A DNA stretch of 44,642 bases from Bacteroidota bacterium (GCA_013203805.1 JABMPH010000043.1:1-44642); one strand, 5' to 3'. Numbered from the stretch's first letter, positions 15,855-25,844 are shown. Notes: generated by a model from the letters alone, not told the origin. Program-made: numbers and translations.

Positions 15855-15870
15855 ATAAAAATCAATCAAG

Positions 15871-18798
15871 ATGAAAAAACTTATTCTTAGCACGCTAATA
15901 ATTTTTCTAATAGCATTTCAGGCTTCCGCACAATGGTCCGACGATCCTCTTATAAATACTATTGTTAACAACCTATCAGGCTCCCAGGCAGTTCCACATA
16001 TAGCTTATGACGATGCTGGAAATTTTTATGTTGGTTTTTATTCAAATGATGCCGGAAATTACGATATACGGCTTCAGTATTACTCTTTTGATGGTGTTGC
16101 ACAGTGGGCTACTGATGGATTATTAGTTAGTAGTCATCCACAAAATAGTTGGGTTACCGATTGGGATTTAACAACCGATAATAGTGGAAATTGCTTATTG
16201 GCATTTAATGATGTTCGCGATGGTAATGAAAACATTTATGCCTATTCTATTTCTCCAACTGGTTCATTTTTATGGGGAGCCGATGGAATCCAATTAACAG
16301 TTGACCCCGAATTTGAGGTGGTCCCAAGTATAAGTGTAACATCCTCCAACAATGCCATTGTTGCCTGGTCGAGGCCAACAACTACAGAAGCAGAAATAGT
16401 AATGCAAAAAATCACCCCTTCCGGGACATTAAGTTGGGGAAGTGCCGGAATAACATATCAGGCTGGTACCCAGAATTACACAGGTGCTAGGGTTCTTGGT
16501 GTTGAAGGCGATAACTATCTTATGGCATTTTATAAAGAAACAGGAAACTTTCCTGCTCTAACCCGTCATATTTATGTCCAGAAGTTTGATGGAACAGGAA
16601 GCCCTGTATGGGGTTCCGATGTTCTCGCAAGTAATTCAAACGGAATATCTGCTTTTACCAATTTCAACATCGCCACAGACAATGCAAATGGAATAGTTCT
16701 GGCCTGGATGGAAGATAGAAATAGTGACAATAACATTGATGCTGCAGTTCAAAGAGTGTTAACTGACGGTAGCTCCACATGGCCAGCAAATGGATCTCTT
16801 TGTATGATTTCTACTTCCAATAGCAACCAAAACCCTCAAATACTTGGTGTAAATAGTAATGATGAGGTTCTTGTTACATGGAGCAAAAAAAATGGTAATC
16901 AAAGTCAAACAGCCATTGCCGGCCAAAAGTTTTCACCGGCAGGAGTTCAACAATGGACTAACGATGGAATCGAATTTATCCCCATGAGTGCTGACGTTTC
17001 AGGAACAATTGGGGGTGCTGTATTTGGAGGAACGAGTGCAATGATTACTTACGATGAATATGTAGGTGGAACATCTTCACATATAAAAGCAATTGGGGTT
17101 GACGATGCCGGAACTTTGATTTGGACACCCACATCAACTTTTATGGCAGGAAGATCCACAAGTAAGATTCATATTCTAAACTCCAGTATATACACCAACC
17201 AACTTATTGTTGTTTGGGAAGAAGATGGTACTGACATCTATATGCAAAATATTTATACCGATGGCTCAATGGGAGACCCACCGATTAGTACAGACGCCAC
17301 CCTTAGTGACTTAACGGTTAACGGAACAACTGTAGATGGTTTTAGCCCCAATACATATGCTTATAATGTTCCAATACCAACAGGTGACCCGCTTCCCATT
17401 ACAGGAGCTACTACTAATTTTCCTGCTGCAACCATGGTTCTAACCCAAACCACATCAGTTCCGGGAACAGCTAGTGTGGTGGTGACAGCCGAAGATGGTG
17501 TAACACAATTAACTTATACCATTGATTTTTACATTGCCGGTAATGACGCAACTTTAAGTGACCTAACAGTCGATGGTGTTACTATTCCAGGATTTGATCC
17601 TCTTGTTTTTGACTATGATTATTCAGTAGCAACCGGCAATCCAATTCCAGTTATTGGCGCAACCCTAAGTGACCCTCTCGCTTTGATGGTTATTAATCAG
17701 GCAACAGCAATGCCAGGCGCAGCAACTGTAGTTGTAACAGCCGAGGACGGAGTAATAACAAATACATATACTGTTAACTTGCTTTATACTCCTGGATCAG
17801 ATGCTACATTGGCCGATTTACAAGTAGCCGGTGTTACAATTGATGGATTTGATCCCGGAGTGTATAATTACACATATGCTGTTATTTACAACAATCCCGC
17901 CCCATATGTATTGGGAATTCCAAACGATCCATTGGCAACAATTAATGATACACAATGCCTTAGCATTCCCGGAGACGCTATTATAGAAGTAACTGCTGAA
18001 GATGGGGTTACTGTGTTAACTTATACTGTTAGCTTTTACTTTTTGGGATGGGATGCTACTTTATTGGACCTAACTGTTGATGGGACAACAATTCCCGGGT
18101 TTGATCCGAATATTACATCATATCAATACCAAGTTGCTGATATAACCCCCATTCCGGTTGTAGATGGTACAACAAACGACCCACTTGCAACACTAACAAC
18201 AACCCAGGCTACTGTAATCCCGGGAGAAGCAACATTACTAGTTGTTGCAGCAGATGGTGTTACACAGTTAACGTATACTGTTAACTTTTACACTCCTGTG
18301 GATTCAACACTTGCGGATTTAACCGTTGATGATATTACCAATGACGGATTTGCTCCCTCAATAACTTATTATGAGGTGGATGTACCAGAAGGAAATCCCA
18401 TACCTGTAATAAATGGAACACCAAACGACCCACTGGCAACCAAAGAGGTTACACAATCGGCAACAATTCCGGGTAATGGAACAATAGTGGTTACAGCACG
18501 TGATGGAATAGCACAGTTGACATATACCGTTCATTTCAATCTAATTACCAGTATTTTTGATCAGGATAAAATTAATATTTCAATATATCCTAATCCGGTA
18601 ATAAATACATTATTTGTTACGGGACTAACTGATTGTACCCAGATTGAATTAATAAGCCTACTTGGTAAAAAGATATTTTCAGGTATCATTGAAAATTCAA
18701 GAGGTATTGATATTACATTTTTAAAGGAAGGTATATATTTTGCAACTTTCCTTCATCCAAACGGAAAAGTGAGTACTGTAAAATTTGTTAAAAAGTAA
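15871..18798 (+). CDS. Large secreted protein with five cadherin-like domains and T9SS tail
   Basis: A 975-residue exported protein. It has a signal peptide (1-20, ending ASAQ). A long N-terminal part (about 21-470) carries repeated W-x-x-x-G units (QWATDGLL, LWGADGIQ, SWGSAGIT, VWGSDVL, QWTNDGIE), probably a beta-propeller-like fold. Five tandem cadherin-like beta-sandwich domains follow, each opening with D(A/S)TL-x-DL and spaced 249-255 bases (starts near 17293, 17545, 17800, 18052 and 18301). A T9SS type A sorting domain (ISIYPNPVINTLFV, GIYFATF) ends it. It is presumably displayed on the surface or released; adhesion or binding is a guess from the domains. It is a single-gene unit whose stop lies one base from the convergent CWC gene. 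Confidence 0.88.
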   Translation: MKKLILSTLIIFLIAFQASAQWSDDPLINTIVNNLSGSQAVPHIAYDDAGNFYVGFYSNDAGNYDIRLQYYSFDGVAQWATDGLLVSSHPQNSWVTDWDLTTDNSGNCLLAFNDVRDGNENIYAYSISPTGSFLWGADGIQLTVDPEFEVVPSISVTSSNNAIVAWSRPTTTEAEIVMQKITPSGTLSWGSAGITYQAGTQNYTGARVLGVEGDNYLMAFYKETGNFPALTRHIYVQKFDGTGSPVWGSDVLASNSNGISAFTNFNIATDNANGIVLAWMEDRNSDNNIDAAVQRVLTDGSSTWPANGSLCMISTSNSNQNPQILGVNSNDEVLVTWSKKNGNQSQTAIAGQKFSPAGVQQWTNDGIEFIPMSADVSGTIGGAVFGGTSAMITYDEYVGGTSSHIKAIGVDDAGTLIWTPTSTFMAGRSTSKIHILNSSIYTNQLIVVWEEDGTDIYMQNIYTDGSMGDPPISTDATLSDLTVNGTTVDGFSPNTYAYNVPIPTGDPLPITGATTNFPAATMVLTQTTSVPGTASVVVTAEDGVTQLTYTIDFYIAGNDATLSDLTVDGVTIPGFDPLVFDYDYSVATGNPIPVIGATLSDPLALMVINQATAMPGAATVVVTAEDGVITNTYTVNLLYTPGSDATLADLQVAGVTIDGFDPGVYNYTYAVIYNNPAPYVLGIPNDPLATINDTQCLSIPGDAIIEVTAEDGVTVLTYTVSFYFLGWDATLLDLTVDGTTIPGFDPNITSYQYQVADITPIPVVDGTTNDPLATLTTTQATVIPGEATLLVVAADGVTQLTYTVNFYTPVDSTLADLTVDDITNDGFAPSITYYEVDVPEGNPIPVINGTPNDPLATKEVTQSATIPGNGTIVVTARDGIAQLTYTVHFNLITSIFDQDKINISIYPNPVINTLFVTGLTDCTQIELISLLGKKIFSGIIENSRGIDITFLKEGIYFATFLHPNGKVSTVKFVKK

Positions 18799-18799
18799 A

Positions 18800-18991
18800 C
18801 TATACTTCGAGTTTGGGGTTATTGGCTAATAATTGTAAACAGTTGGGGCACAAACATGTGGAATATTTTTTATTAATGGCATCCTGAACTAATGTGGGCA
18901 CACTTACTTCATAACACCAACATTTACCTGATTTGCTACACGTAAAATGGGCACCACATCTTGGGCACTTTTCATCTTCAAATAGTTTCAT
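18800..18991 (-). CDS. Cysteine-rich CWC family protein
   Basis: A 63-residue protein of the cysteine-rich CWC family. Eight Cys are visible: C-x2-C in EKCPRCGAHF, C18 in HFTCSKSGK, the CWC triplet in GKCWCYEV, and C-x-C-x2-C in STCLCPNCLQ. It probably binds metal (zinc); function is unknown. It starts one base after the folB stop and is the last gene of the CMD-gltX-folB unit. Confidence 0.9.
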   Translation of the reverse strand: MKLFEDEKCPRCGAHFTCSKSGKCWCYEVSVPTLVQDAINKKYSTCLCPNCLQLLANNPKLEV

Positions 18992-18992
18992 G

Positions 18993-19343
18993 CTAAATAT
19001 TTAGTGTTAGGCTTACATAATCCATTTTACCACCAAGTGGTGGATTCATTTTTCGGATTTTAAGAGTTGCTTTTTCAATTTGAGGGAAAGTCGATTTTAC
19101 GCTATCCAATATTCTGTGGCCAACATGTTCAAGCAACTTTGAGGTAAGTTCCATTTCCTTTTTAACCAAACGAAAAACTTCCTGATAATTTACAGTGTCA
19201 GCAAGATTGTCTGACTCTTCAGCTTTTGTAGTATCAACCGTCAAAAACAAATCGATATTAAACTTAGTGCCTATCATCTGCTCTTCTTTAAAACAGCCAT
19301 GATATGCGAAAAATTCCATTCCCTCAATTGATATTATTGACAT
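18993..19343 (-). CDS. folB: Dihydroneopterin aldolase
   Basis: Folate-pathway enzyme that cleaves dihydroneopterin to 6-hydroxymethyl-dihydropterin and glycolaldehyde. It has 116 residues, the normal length. Diagnostic blocks are GMEFFAYHGCFKEEQMIG near the start (Tyr and the conserved Glu), DTVNYQEVF, LLEHVGHRILD and the lysine-containing LKIRKMNPPLGGKMDYV at the end. It lies 44 bases after gltX and 1 base before the CWC gene. Confidence 0.96.
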   Translation of the reverse strand: MSIISIEGMEFFAYHGCFKEEQMIGTKFNIDLFLTVDTTKAEESDNLADTVNYQEVFRLVKKEMELTSKLLEHVGHRILDSVKSTFPQIEKATLKIRKMNPPLGGKMDYVSLTLNI

Positions 19344-19387
19344 AATCTTTTTTGCTTAATTAAATAATCCACTCTAGGTGGATGGTA

Positions 19388-20920
19388 TTATTCTTTCATT
19401 CCTATTTCATGTAACCCCTGATCAATTCTTTCCAGAGTTTCCTCCTCGCCAATTAATGATACAATATCAAAAAGATGGGGGCCCTTTAATGCGCCAACAA
19501 TTATTAACCGAAAGGCATTCATAACCGCACCCATGCCATATTCTTTATCTTCAATCCATTGTTTAACCACTTTTTCTGTGTTTTCAGATGTGAACTCTGT
19601 TATTTCAGCAAGCACACTTTTTAGTTCCGTCATTTGATTAAAAGAATCTGCTTTCCATCGTTTTTTTATTGCTTTGGGATCATATTCTTCAGGTCGTATA
19701 AAAAAGAAGTCAAGCTGCTCCCACAATTCGGATACAAAATTTACCCGCTCTTTAACCAGAGAAATTGCATCAATTAAAAATTCCTTTTCCACCAAAATGC
19801 CTTTGCTAACTGCAATTGGCATAAACAAATCAGCAAGTTCACTATCATCACGCATAATTAAATACTGATGGTTATACCATGCGGCCTTTACAGGATCAAA
19901 TTTTGCCCCCGACTTTCCAACTCTCTCTAGTGAGAATGTATGGGTTAATTCTTTCAGTGAGAATATTTCTCTTTCATCACCAGGATTCCAACCAAGCATG
20001 GCAAGTATATTTACAAATGCATCTGCGAAATATCCCTCTTCTCTAAATCCTGTTGATATATTTCCCGTTTTAGGATCTGTCCACTGAAGAGGGAAAACAG
20101 GAAATCCCAATCGATCACCATCGCGTTTACTCAGTTTTCCATTTCCATCAGGCTTAAGCAAGAGAGGAAGATGAGCAAATTCAGGCTTTTCCCATCCAAA
20201 TGCATCGTACAACAATACATGTAATGGTAGGGATGGAAGCCATTCTTCACCACGAATTACGTGACTAATTTTCATCAAATGATCATCAACAATATTCGCC
20301 AGATGATAGGTGGGCATCCCGTCGGATTTAAATAGAATTTTATCATCAAGAACCGAGGAGTTAACCTCTACCCTGCCCCGAATTATATCATGCATAATTA
20401 CAATCTCATTCTCCGGCATCCTGAAACGTATTACATAGGGCGCCCCATCTTTCAGAAGATCGTTAGTTTCCTGTTCGCTTAATCGTAAAGAATTACGAAG
20501 CCGTTTACGTTCAACCGCATTATATACGAAAGTCTTGTTTTTTGATTCATATTCTGTTCGAATAGTATCCAACTCTTCGCCAGTATCAAAACCATAATAT
20601 GCATTACCACTTTCTATTAGTTTTTTGGCATATTCGCTATAAAGGTCCTTTCTCTCCGACTGCGTATATGGGCCGTATTCGCCACCAATTGTTACTCCTT
20701 CATCAAACGTAATTCCACACCAATTAAATGCGTCAATAATATATTGTTCGGCACCGGGAACAAATCTATTCTGATCAGTATCTTCTATCCTAAGAATAAA
20801 CTTTCCGCCAAGCTTTTTGGCAAATAAATAATTATACAAAGCTGTGCGAACACCTCCGATATGCAAAGGACCAGTTGGGCTTGGGGCAAAACGCACCCGT
20901 ATATTGTTGTTGTTCATCAT
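19388..20920 (-). CDS. gltX: Glutamyl-tRNA synthetase
   Basis: Class I aminoacyl-tRNA synthetase that charges tRNA-Glu. From the ATG at 20920 it has 510 residues, as usual. The HIGH-type signature is RFAPSPTGPLHIGGVRTALYN; the KMSKS-type loop is KLSKRDGDRLGFPVFPL; IRGEEWLPSLPLHVLLY and the GAKFDPVKAAWYNHQYL region are typical of bacterial GltX. The longer frame to 20941 adds MQPNKTI, which is not needed. It follows a CMD protein gene by about 40 bases and precedes folB. Confidence 0.97.
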   Translation of the reverse strand: MMNNNNIRVRFAPSPTGPLHIGGVRTALYNYLFAKKLGGKFILRIEDTDQNRFVPGAEQYIIDAFNWCGITFDEGVTIGGEYGPYTQSERKDLYSEYAKKLIESGNAYYGFDTGEELDTIRTEYESKNKTFVYNAVERKRLRNSLRLSEQETNDLLKDGAPYVIRFRMPENEIVIMHDIIRGRVEVNSSVLDDKILFKSDGMPTYHLANIVDDHLMKISHVIRGEEWLPSLPLHVLLYDAFGWEKPEFAHLPLLLKPDGNGKLSKRDGDRLGFPVFPLQWTDPKTGNISTGFREEGYFADAFVNILAMLGWNPGDEREIFSLKELTHTFSLERVGKSGAKFDPVKAAWYNHQYLIMRDDSELADLFMPIAVSKGILVEKEFLIDAISLVKERVNFVSELWEQLDFFFIRPEEYDPKAIKKRWKADSFNQMTELKSVLAEITEFTSENTEKVVKQWIEDKEYGMGAVMNAFRLIIVGALKGPHLFDIVSLIGEEETLERIDQGLHEIGMKE

Positions 20921-20961
20921 GATAGTTTTATTCGGCTGCAAAGATAGTTAAGTGTTGTAAG

Positions 20962-21531
20962 TTATTTGTTGTTTGTTTGCAGATTTATACTTGGTTCAAA
21001 ACCTTTGGTTGTAGGTGGCTGGATCAAAAAGGCGTTTAGAGATAGTGCTACCATACTGTAGTAACCAACAAGTCCTGTGATCTCAACAATCGCCTTCTGG
21101 TCAAAAAAACAAGACAGCCGGGTAAAGGTTTTATCATCAACAAATTTTTTTTCAAGCAACTGAATAATGTAATTATGTAGAACTTCTTCCTTTTGCTCTT
21201 TAAACAAGGGTTTATCTTTATGATTAATGGCTGTGATAATTTGGTCATCAATCCCTGCGGCTTTGGCAAATGGAACATGGATATCCCATTCGCCGGTACA
21301 ATTCCAAAATCTGGCAACACAAAGAATTGCAAGCTCACTTAAACGAGAAGACAAGGATGTATGAAAGCGTACAAATTCTCCCAATGATTGTGCCTTGTCA
21401 GCAAATTCAGGGCTATACAACCAGGCAATAAAAGGCCCGGCTATGGATGGCCTTGAACTGGTAATTTGATCAAATACCTGTTTTTGTTGCACGGTAAATT
21501 CACTTTGTTTTATTGGTTTAATTCTTTCCAT
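20962..21531 (-). CDS. Carboxymuconolactone decarboxylase (CMD) family protein
   Basis: A 189-residue all-helical protein of the CMD/AhpD-like family. The core shows SRLSELAILCVARFWNCTGEWDIHVPFAKAAG: conserved Glu, Cys and His of the family, and a second Cys seven residues after the first. The later DDKTFTRLSCFFDQKAIVEITGLVGYYSMVAL segment is also characteristic. AhpD relatives act as alkylhydroperoxidases, while others are decarboxylases; the reaction here is not deducible. I use the ATG at 21531 (MERIKPIKQSEF) because the upstream 13 codons look non-coding. It is the first gene of the gltX-folB-CWC unit. Confidence 0.88.
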   Translation of the reverse strand: MERIKPIKQSEFTVQQKQVFDQITSSRPSIAGPFIAWLYSPEFADKAQSLGEFVRFHTSLSSRLSELAILCVARFWNCTGEWDIHVPFAKAAGIDDQIITAINHKDKPLFKEQKEEVLHNYIIQLLEKKFVDDKTFTRLSCFFDQKAIVEITGLVGYYSMVALSLNAFLIQPPTTKGFEPSINLQTNNK

Positions 21532-21707
21532 ATACTTATAGTTATATTTATGTGAATTAATTTTACACACAGGAATTATTTAGTATTGGGTCATTATTAT
21601 CCTGATTCCAACAAAAATAATAAAATTCAACGCCTTCCTGTTTTACTAATTACACGGATTTTGTGACTAAATTTTTATTTGTTATTTACTAAGTGCTTAA
21701 AAATGTA

Positions 21708-21715
21708 TAGCTTTG
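21708..21715 (+). promoter_or_regulatory. Probable promoter of the S9 peptidase gene
   Basis: TAGCTTTG fits TAnnTTTG, with TTTA at 21685-21688 at a 19-base spacing. It lies 51 bases before the ATG at 21766, which rules out the longer upstream frame as coding start. Confidence 0.5.
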
Positions 21716-21765
21716 CTACCGAATCGCAAAATCATTTCTTATTAGACGTACCTAAAACTTATATT

Positions 21766-23691
21766 ATGAACAGAAAAATTTATTTCATCTTTACGATGAT
21801 TGGTATAATTTTGCTGGCCGCAAGTTGTACAAACACAGAAAAAAAGCCAATGACAGCTAAACAAATTCCTCTTGAGGATTTCTTTAAAAATCCTGAACAA
21901 ACAAGCTATCAGATTTCACCTGATGGCGATTATTATTCATTTTTAGCCCCCTACGAAAACAGAATGAATGTTTTCGTCCAAAAAAGAGGCTCTGACGAAG
22001 TAATTCAGCTTACTGCTGAAACCGACAGAAGCATAATGGGTTATTTTTGGCCCAATAACGAACGAATTCTTTACCTGAAAGATACAGGTGGTGATGAAAA
22101 CTTCAAGCTCTATGGTATAAACATCGATAGCACCAATGCTATTGCCTATACCGAATTTGAAAATGTTCGCACTCAAATTATTGATGACTTGCCTGATATT
22201 CCTAACGAAGTAATAATTGGGTTAAATAAAAGAAACCCACAGGTTTTTGATCCTTATCGTCTTAACTTGGAAACCGGTGAGATGGAAATGCTTGCAGAAA
22301 ATCCTGGTAATATTCAAGGATGGATGTTTGATCATGATGGCAAATTACGTGTTGCATTTGCAATTGTTGATGGTATTAATGTTAGCATACTTTATCGCGA
22401 AACTGAGGCTGATGAATGGGAAACAGTTCTTACAACCAGTTTTAAAGATAATGTAAGTCCTGAGTTTTTTACATTTGATAACAAAAATGTAATTGCCACA
22501 TCAAACCTTGGCCGCGACAAAAGCGCAGTTGTTGAATTTGATATTGCAAATGGTAAAGAACTTGACCTTCTTTATGAAAATCCAGATTATGATGTCTCAG
22601 GAGTTAGCTACTCTAAGAAAAGAAAAGTGATGACTTCTGCTAATTACACTTCATCTAAAAGAGAAAAACATTTTTTTGATAAGGAGTATGAAGATCTGTA
22701 CAAACGTCTTGAAAAAGATCTTGGAGATTATGAAATAGCCATAACAGGCATGAACAAAAACGAAGATGTTTTCATTATCAGAACCTATAGTGATCGGTCT
22801 TTGGGATCATACTACATCTATGATATGGCTTCTGATAAAATTGAAAAAATTACTGATGTAAGCCCATGGATCGACGAAAATAATATGGCCAATGTTTATC
22901 CGGTTAAATACAAAACTCGCGATGGATTAACTATTCATGCATATCTGACCTTACCTTTAGGATATACTATGGAAACAGCTAAAAACCTGCCAACAGTTAT
23001 TAACCCTCATGGTGGACCCTGGGCTCGCGATGGCTGGGGATTCAATCCGGAGATACAATTTTTAGCAAACAGAGGTTTTGCTGTTTTCCAGATGAATTTC
23101 AGAGGATCAACAGGTTATGGTAAAAAATTCTGGGAAGCTTCGTTTAAAAAATGGGGCAAGGAAATGCAGGATGACATTACAGACGGAACAAACTGGCTAA
23201 TTAAAAAAGGTATTGCCGATCCTAACAAAATAGCTATTTACGGAGCAAGCTATGGTGGTTATGCAACACTTATGGGACTTGTAAAAGAACCAAAATTATA
23301 CGCTGCAGGAGTTGATTACGTTGGCGTTTCGAACATGTTCACATTTATGAAAACCATACCTCCATATTGGGAGCCAATGCTTGCCATGATGTACGAAATG
23401 GTAGGTAGTCCAACTACTGACAGCTTGTTGCTTCGTGAAGTATCTCCGGTATTTCATGTTGATAAAATTGTTGCGCCATTGTTTATTGCACAAGGAGCAA
23501 ACGATCCACGTGTAAATATCGATGAGTCGGATCAAATTGTTAAGGCCATGAAAGATCGCGGCGTTGTGGTTGAATATATGGTGAAAGATAACGAAGGACA
23601 TGGTTTCCATAACGAAGAAAACCGTTTTGATTTTTATCGTGCAATGGAAGCCTTTTTAAATGAGCAACTTGATGTTAAGAAAAATGAATAA
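21766..23691 (+). CDS. S9-family prolyl oligopeptidase-type lipoprotein peptidase
   Basis: A 641-residue serine peptidase of family S9 (dipeptidyl/acylaminoacyl peptidase type). Signal sequence with lipobox LLAASC at the end predicts a lipid-anchored envelope protein. The N-terminal two thirds form a beta-propeller (PDGDYYSFLAP, RSIMGYFWPNNERILYL). The C-terminal alpha/beta-hydrolase domain has INPHGGPWARDGWGFNPE, GASYGGY with Ser495, GANDPRVN with Asp580 and EGHGFHNEEN with His612. It probably degrades short peptides. The ATG at 21766 gives the signal peptide; the frame open to 21679 would hide it and lies across the promoter. A strong terminator follows. Confidence 0.95.
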   Translation: MNRKIYFIFTMIGIILLAASCTNTEKKPMTAKQIPLEDFFKNPEQTSYQISPDGDYYSFLAPYENRMNVFVQKRGSDEVIQLTAETDRSIMGYFWPNNERILYLKDTGGDENFKLYGINIDSTNAIAYTEFENVRTQIIDDLPDIPNEVIIGLNKRNPQVFDPYRLNLETGEMEMLAENPGNIQGWMFDHDGKLRVAFAIVDGINVSILYRETEADEWETVLTTSFKDNVSPEFFTFDNKNVIATSNLGRDKSAVVEFDIANGKELDLLYENPDYDVSGVSYSKKRKVMTSANYTSSKREKHFFDKEYEDLYKRLEKDLGDYEIAITGMNKNEDVFIIRTYSDRSLGSYYIYDMASDKIEKITDVSPWIDENNMANVYPVKYKTRDGLTIHAYLTLPLGYTMETAKNLPTVINPHGGPWARDGWGFNPEIQFLANRGFAVFQMNFRGSTGYGKKFWEASFKKWGKEMQDDITDGTNWLIKKGIADPNKIAIYGASYGGYATLMGLVKEPKLYAAGVDYVGVSNMFTFMKTIPPYWEPMLAMMYEMVGSPTTDSLLLREVSPVFHVDKIVAPLFIAQGANDPRVNIDESDQIVKAMKDRGVVVEYMVKDNEGHGFHNEENRFDFYRAMEAFLNEQLDVKKNE

Positions 23692-23720
23692 TCATTTTTA
23701 ATTTATCACAGGATTATTGA

Positions 23721-23750
23721 AAAAGCGCAGAGTTAGTCTGCGCTTTTTTT
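23721..23750 (+). terminator. Terminator after the S9 peptidase gene
   Basis: AAAAGCGCAGA and TCTGCGCTTTT form an 11-base perfect stem around a 5-base loop, ending in a T-run. With A-rich DNA on its left it may also serve the convergent M1 gene. Confidence 0.92.
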
Positions 23751-23767
23751 ATGTTGATCATGTTCTG

Positions 23768-25744
23768 TTACTGTTTCACAAACTTTTTTGTAATGGTATT
23801 GCTACCGTCAGAAACAGAAATAAAGTATATTCCAGATTCCAGAGATGATGCAACTAGTTCAAACTTATTGTCCTTTGTTTCTACTTGATATATTTTCTGA
23901 CCGTTAATGTTTGTAATAATAATACTCCGTATTGATGTATCAGGATTTAGGAAATATACGTTCAGTTTTTTGTCAACAGGGTTTGGCCCAATGGTAAAGT
24001 ATATTGGAGATATTGCTGTTTCGTTAATGTAAGATATACCACTTACCTGCTCCATTGTCCAATTATTTGGATCAACCTCAACGTTAACAACTTTTTTGTC
24101 GAAATCCATTGAAAAGACATTAAGATTTTCTGTTTGTCTAAACCTAACCAAGGTATCAGTTCCATCATCAAAACTCAACCTAAAATCAATTAGCATGTTA
24201 AAAAGAGTTGGGCTTGTTGAAGATGCTGTTTGGGTAGAACTTAAATAAAACACGTTTTGATCATCATTCCAGTATACAAGGCTATACTTAGGAAAACCAT
24301 GTCCGTAATACCATTGCTCAAAAAATTGCTCAAAATCAAGCCCGGTAACTTCTTCGGCAATATGTTTAAAATCTTCACCCGTTGCAGTGCCACCACCATA
24401 ATTAATCTGAAAAGTTTTAAGAACATTAAAAAACATCTCATCATCTTGAATTTCATGTCTTAACATATGAATAATAGCAGCCCCCTTATCGTAAGAAAGT
24501 CTTCCTGAAAAAATACGCCACTCATTACCAGGATAAACATATTCCTCGGGAAGATAAACACCCCCTCCATCTTCCGACATGGCATGTTCCTGAGCACCAA
24601 CAATAAAATCTTTTGCGGCTTCACTACCCTTTAAAAACTCATTTGCGAGGTAGTCAGAATAGGTTGCAAATCCTTCATTAATCCATATATCACTCCATGT
24701 AGCACATGTTACATTATCTCCAAACCACATATGACCAAGCTCATGAGCAATAAGATGAAAACTAAAATTCCCCATGGTCGACATGGTTTGATGCTCCATA
24801 CCTCCCCCAAGCTGAGTTTCACAATGGCCGTACTTCTCCTGATGAAATGGATATAAACCAAAAAGTTCGCTGTACAGATCAATTATCTCAGCAGTTTTAC
24901 CTATTGATTCTTTTTTGGATTCAATGTGAGCAATATCATTATAAAGAAAATTTTGTATCAACAAGGAGTCCGGTTCCATCTGATTTGGATGTGCGTAAAT
25001 ACTATAGTCTGCATAATCAGCAACGGCAAATGATAGTAGATAATAATCGATGGGGTATCTTGTCTTCCATTCATACCTTAACATATTGTTTCCAACATCA
25101 ACCACATTGGTCAGTAATCCTTCGGAGCCAACCATATTTGTTGATGCTGTGGTGAAAAACAACCATGCAGAATCAGCCTTATCCTGAAGATCCTGCTTAA
25201 CAGGAAACCAATATTTTGCAGAAAATGGTTCCGACAAAGTCCATGTTACATTTTTGTGCAATGCTGTTGATGAGTCATTTGTTACGCCCGAAAAGAAACC
25301 ACTGGAGGGTGGTTTGCCGTGATAATATATTTGTGTCGAAATATTAGTGCCTATTCCAACTTCTATAACAGGAACCAGAACATTATCTCCATCACGAAAA
25401 TATTCAGTGTGCAATTGTCCATTAAATATTATGCTATCTATTATCTGTTCTGGTATAAGTTCAAAGGCAAATGTATCAATAGGGACAAGTGCTGCACAGT
25501 TAATTATTGCATTTCCACCAACATAAGTTGTAGTGTCGCTAACCACAATATCAAGCATGTATGAGGTAACATCATAATCAAATAAATATTTGCTTTGCCA
25601 ATTATAATCTGGATTGAATACAGTGTTTTTATTAATTGTACTAGCATGTGAACACTTTCCTTCAATATTGTACACTTCATTCCATTGGGCTGAAGCACAT
25701 GTTGTGATGATAAAAAGAATAAAAAGGGTTGTAATTCGTTTCAT
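23768..25744 (-). CDS. Secreted M1-family aminopeptidase with T9SS tail
   Basis: A 658-residue zinc aminopeptidase of family M1, exported (signal 1-19, MKRITTLFILFIITTCASA). The zinc site is HELGH (residues 334-338) with Glu357 in WINEGFATY, the standard HExxH-18-E. The exopeptidase-type motif is GGGMEH, close to the usual GxMEN. A T9SS sorting domain ends the protein (FTIGPNPVDKKLNVYF to FVKQ). It likely trims peptides outside the cell or at its surface. I use the ATG at 25744; the frame to 25786 adds 14 residues before the signal peptide. It faces the S9 peptidase gene, and both together point to peptide use. Confidence 0.95.
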   Translation of the reverse strand: MKRITTLFILFIITTCASAQWNEVYNIEGKCSHASTINKNTVFNPDYNWQSKYLFDYDVTSYMLDIVVSDTTTYVGGNAIINCAALVPIDTFAFELIPEQIIDSIIFNGQLHTEYFRDGDNVLVPVIEVGIGTNISTQIYYHGKPPSSGFFSGVTNDSSTALHKNVTWTLSEPFSAKYWFPVKQDLQDKADSAWLFFTTASTNMVGSEGLLTNVVDVGNNMLRYEWKTRYPIDYYLLSFAVADYADYSIYAHPNQMEPDSLLIQNFLYNDIAHIESKKESIGKTAEIIDLYSELFGLYPFHQEKYGHCETQLGGGMEHQTMSTMGNFSFHLIAHELGHMWFGDNVTCATWSDIWINEGFATYSDYLANEFLKGSEAAKDFIVGAQEHAMSEDGGGVYLPEEYVYPGNEWRIFSGRLSYDKGAAIIHMLRHEIQDDEMFFNVLKTFQINYGGGTATGEDFKHIAEEVTGLDFEQFFEQWYYGHGFPKYSLVYWNDDQNVFYLSSTQTASSTSPTLFNMLIDFRLSFDDGTDTLVRFRQTENLNVFSMDFDKKVVNVEVDPNNWTMEQVSGISYINETAISPIYFTIGPNPVDKKLNVYFLNPDTSIRSIIITNINGQKIYQVETKDNKFELVASSLESGIYFISVSDGSNTITKKFVKQ

Positions 25745-25836
25745 AGTTCGGAGCTTTAAATACGAGTGATTTATAGTTGGATTCAATAGATAAAAATCAG
25801 AATGTTAACTTCTCCATCTTCGAACCCTTGAATTTA

Positions 25837-25844
25837 TATCTTTG
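25837..25844 (+). promoter_or_regulatory. Probable -7 promoter element of the DUF4175 series
   Basis: TATCTTTG is a perfect TAnnTTTG match, 53 bases upstream of the DUF4175 gene; the -33 element is unclear. It probably drives the plus-strand run that includes ybeY and mnmG. Confidence 0.45.
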
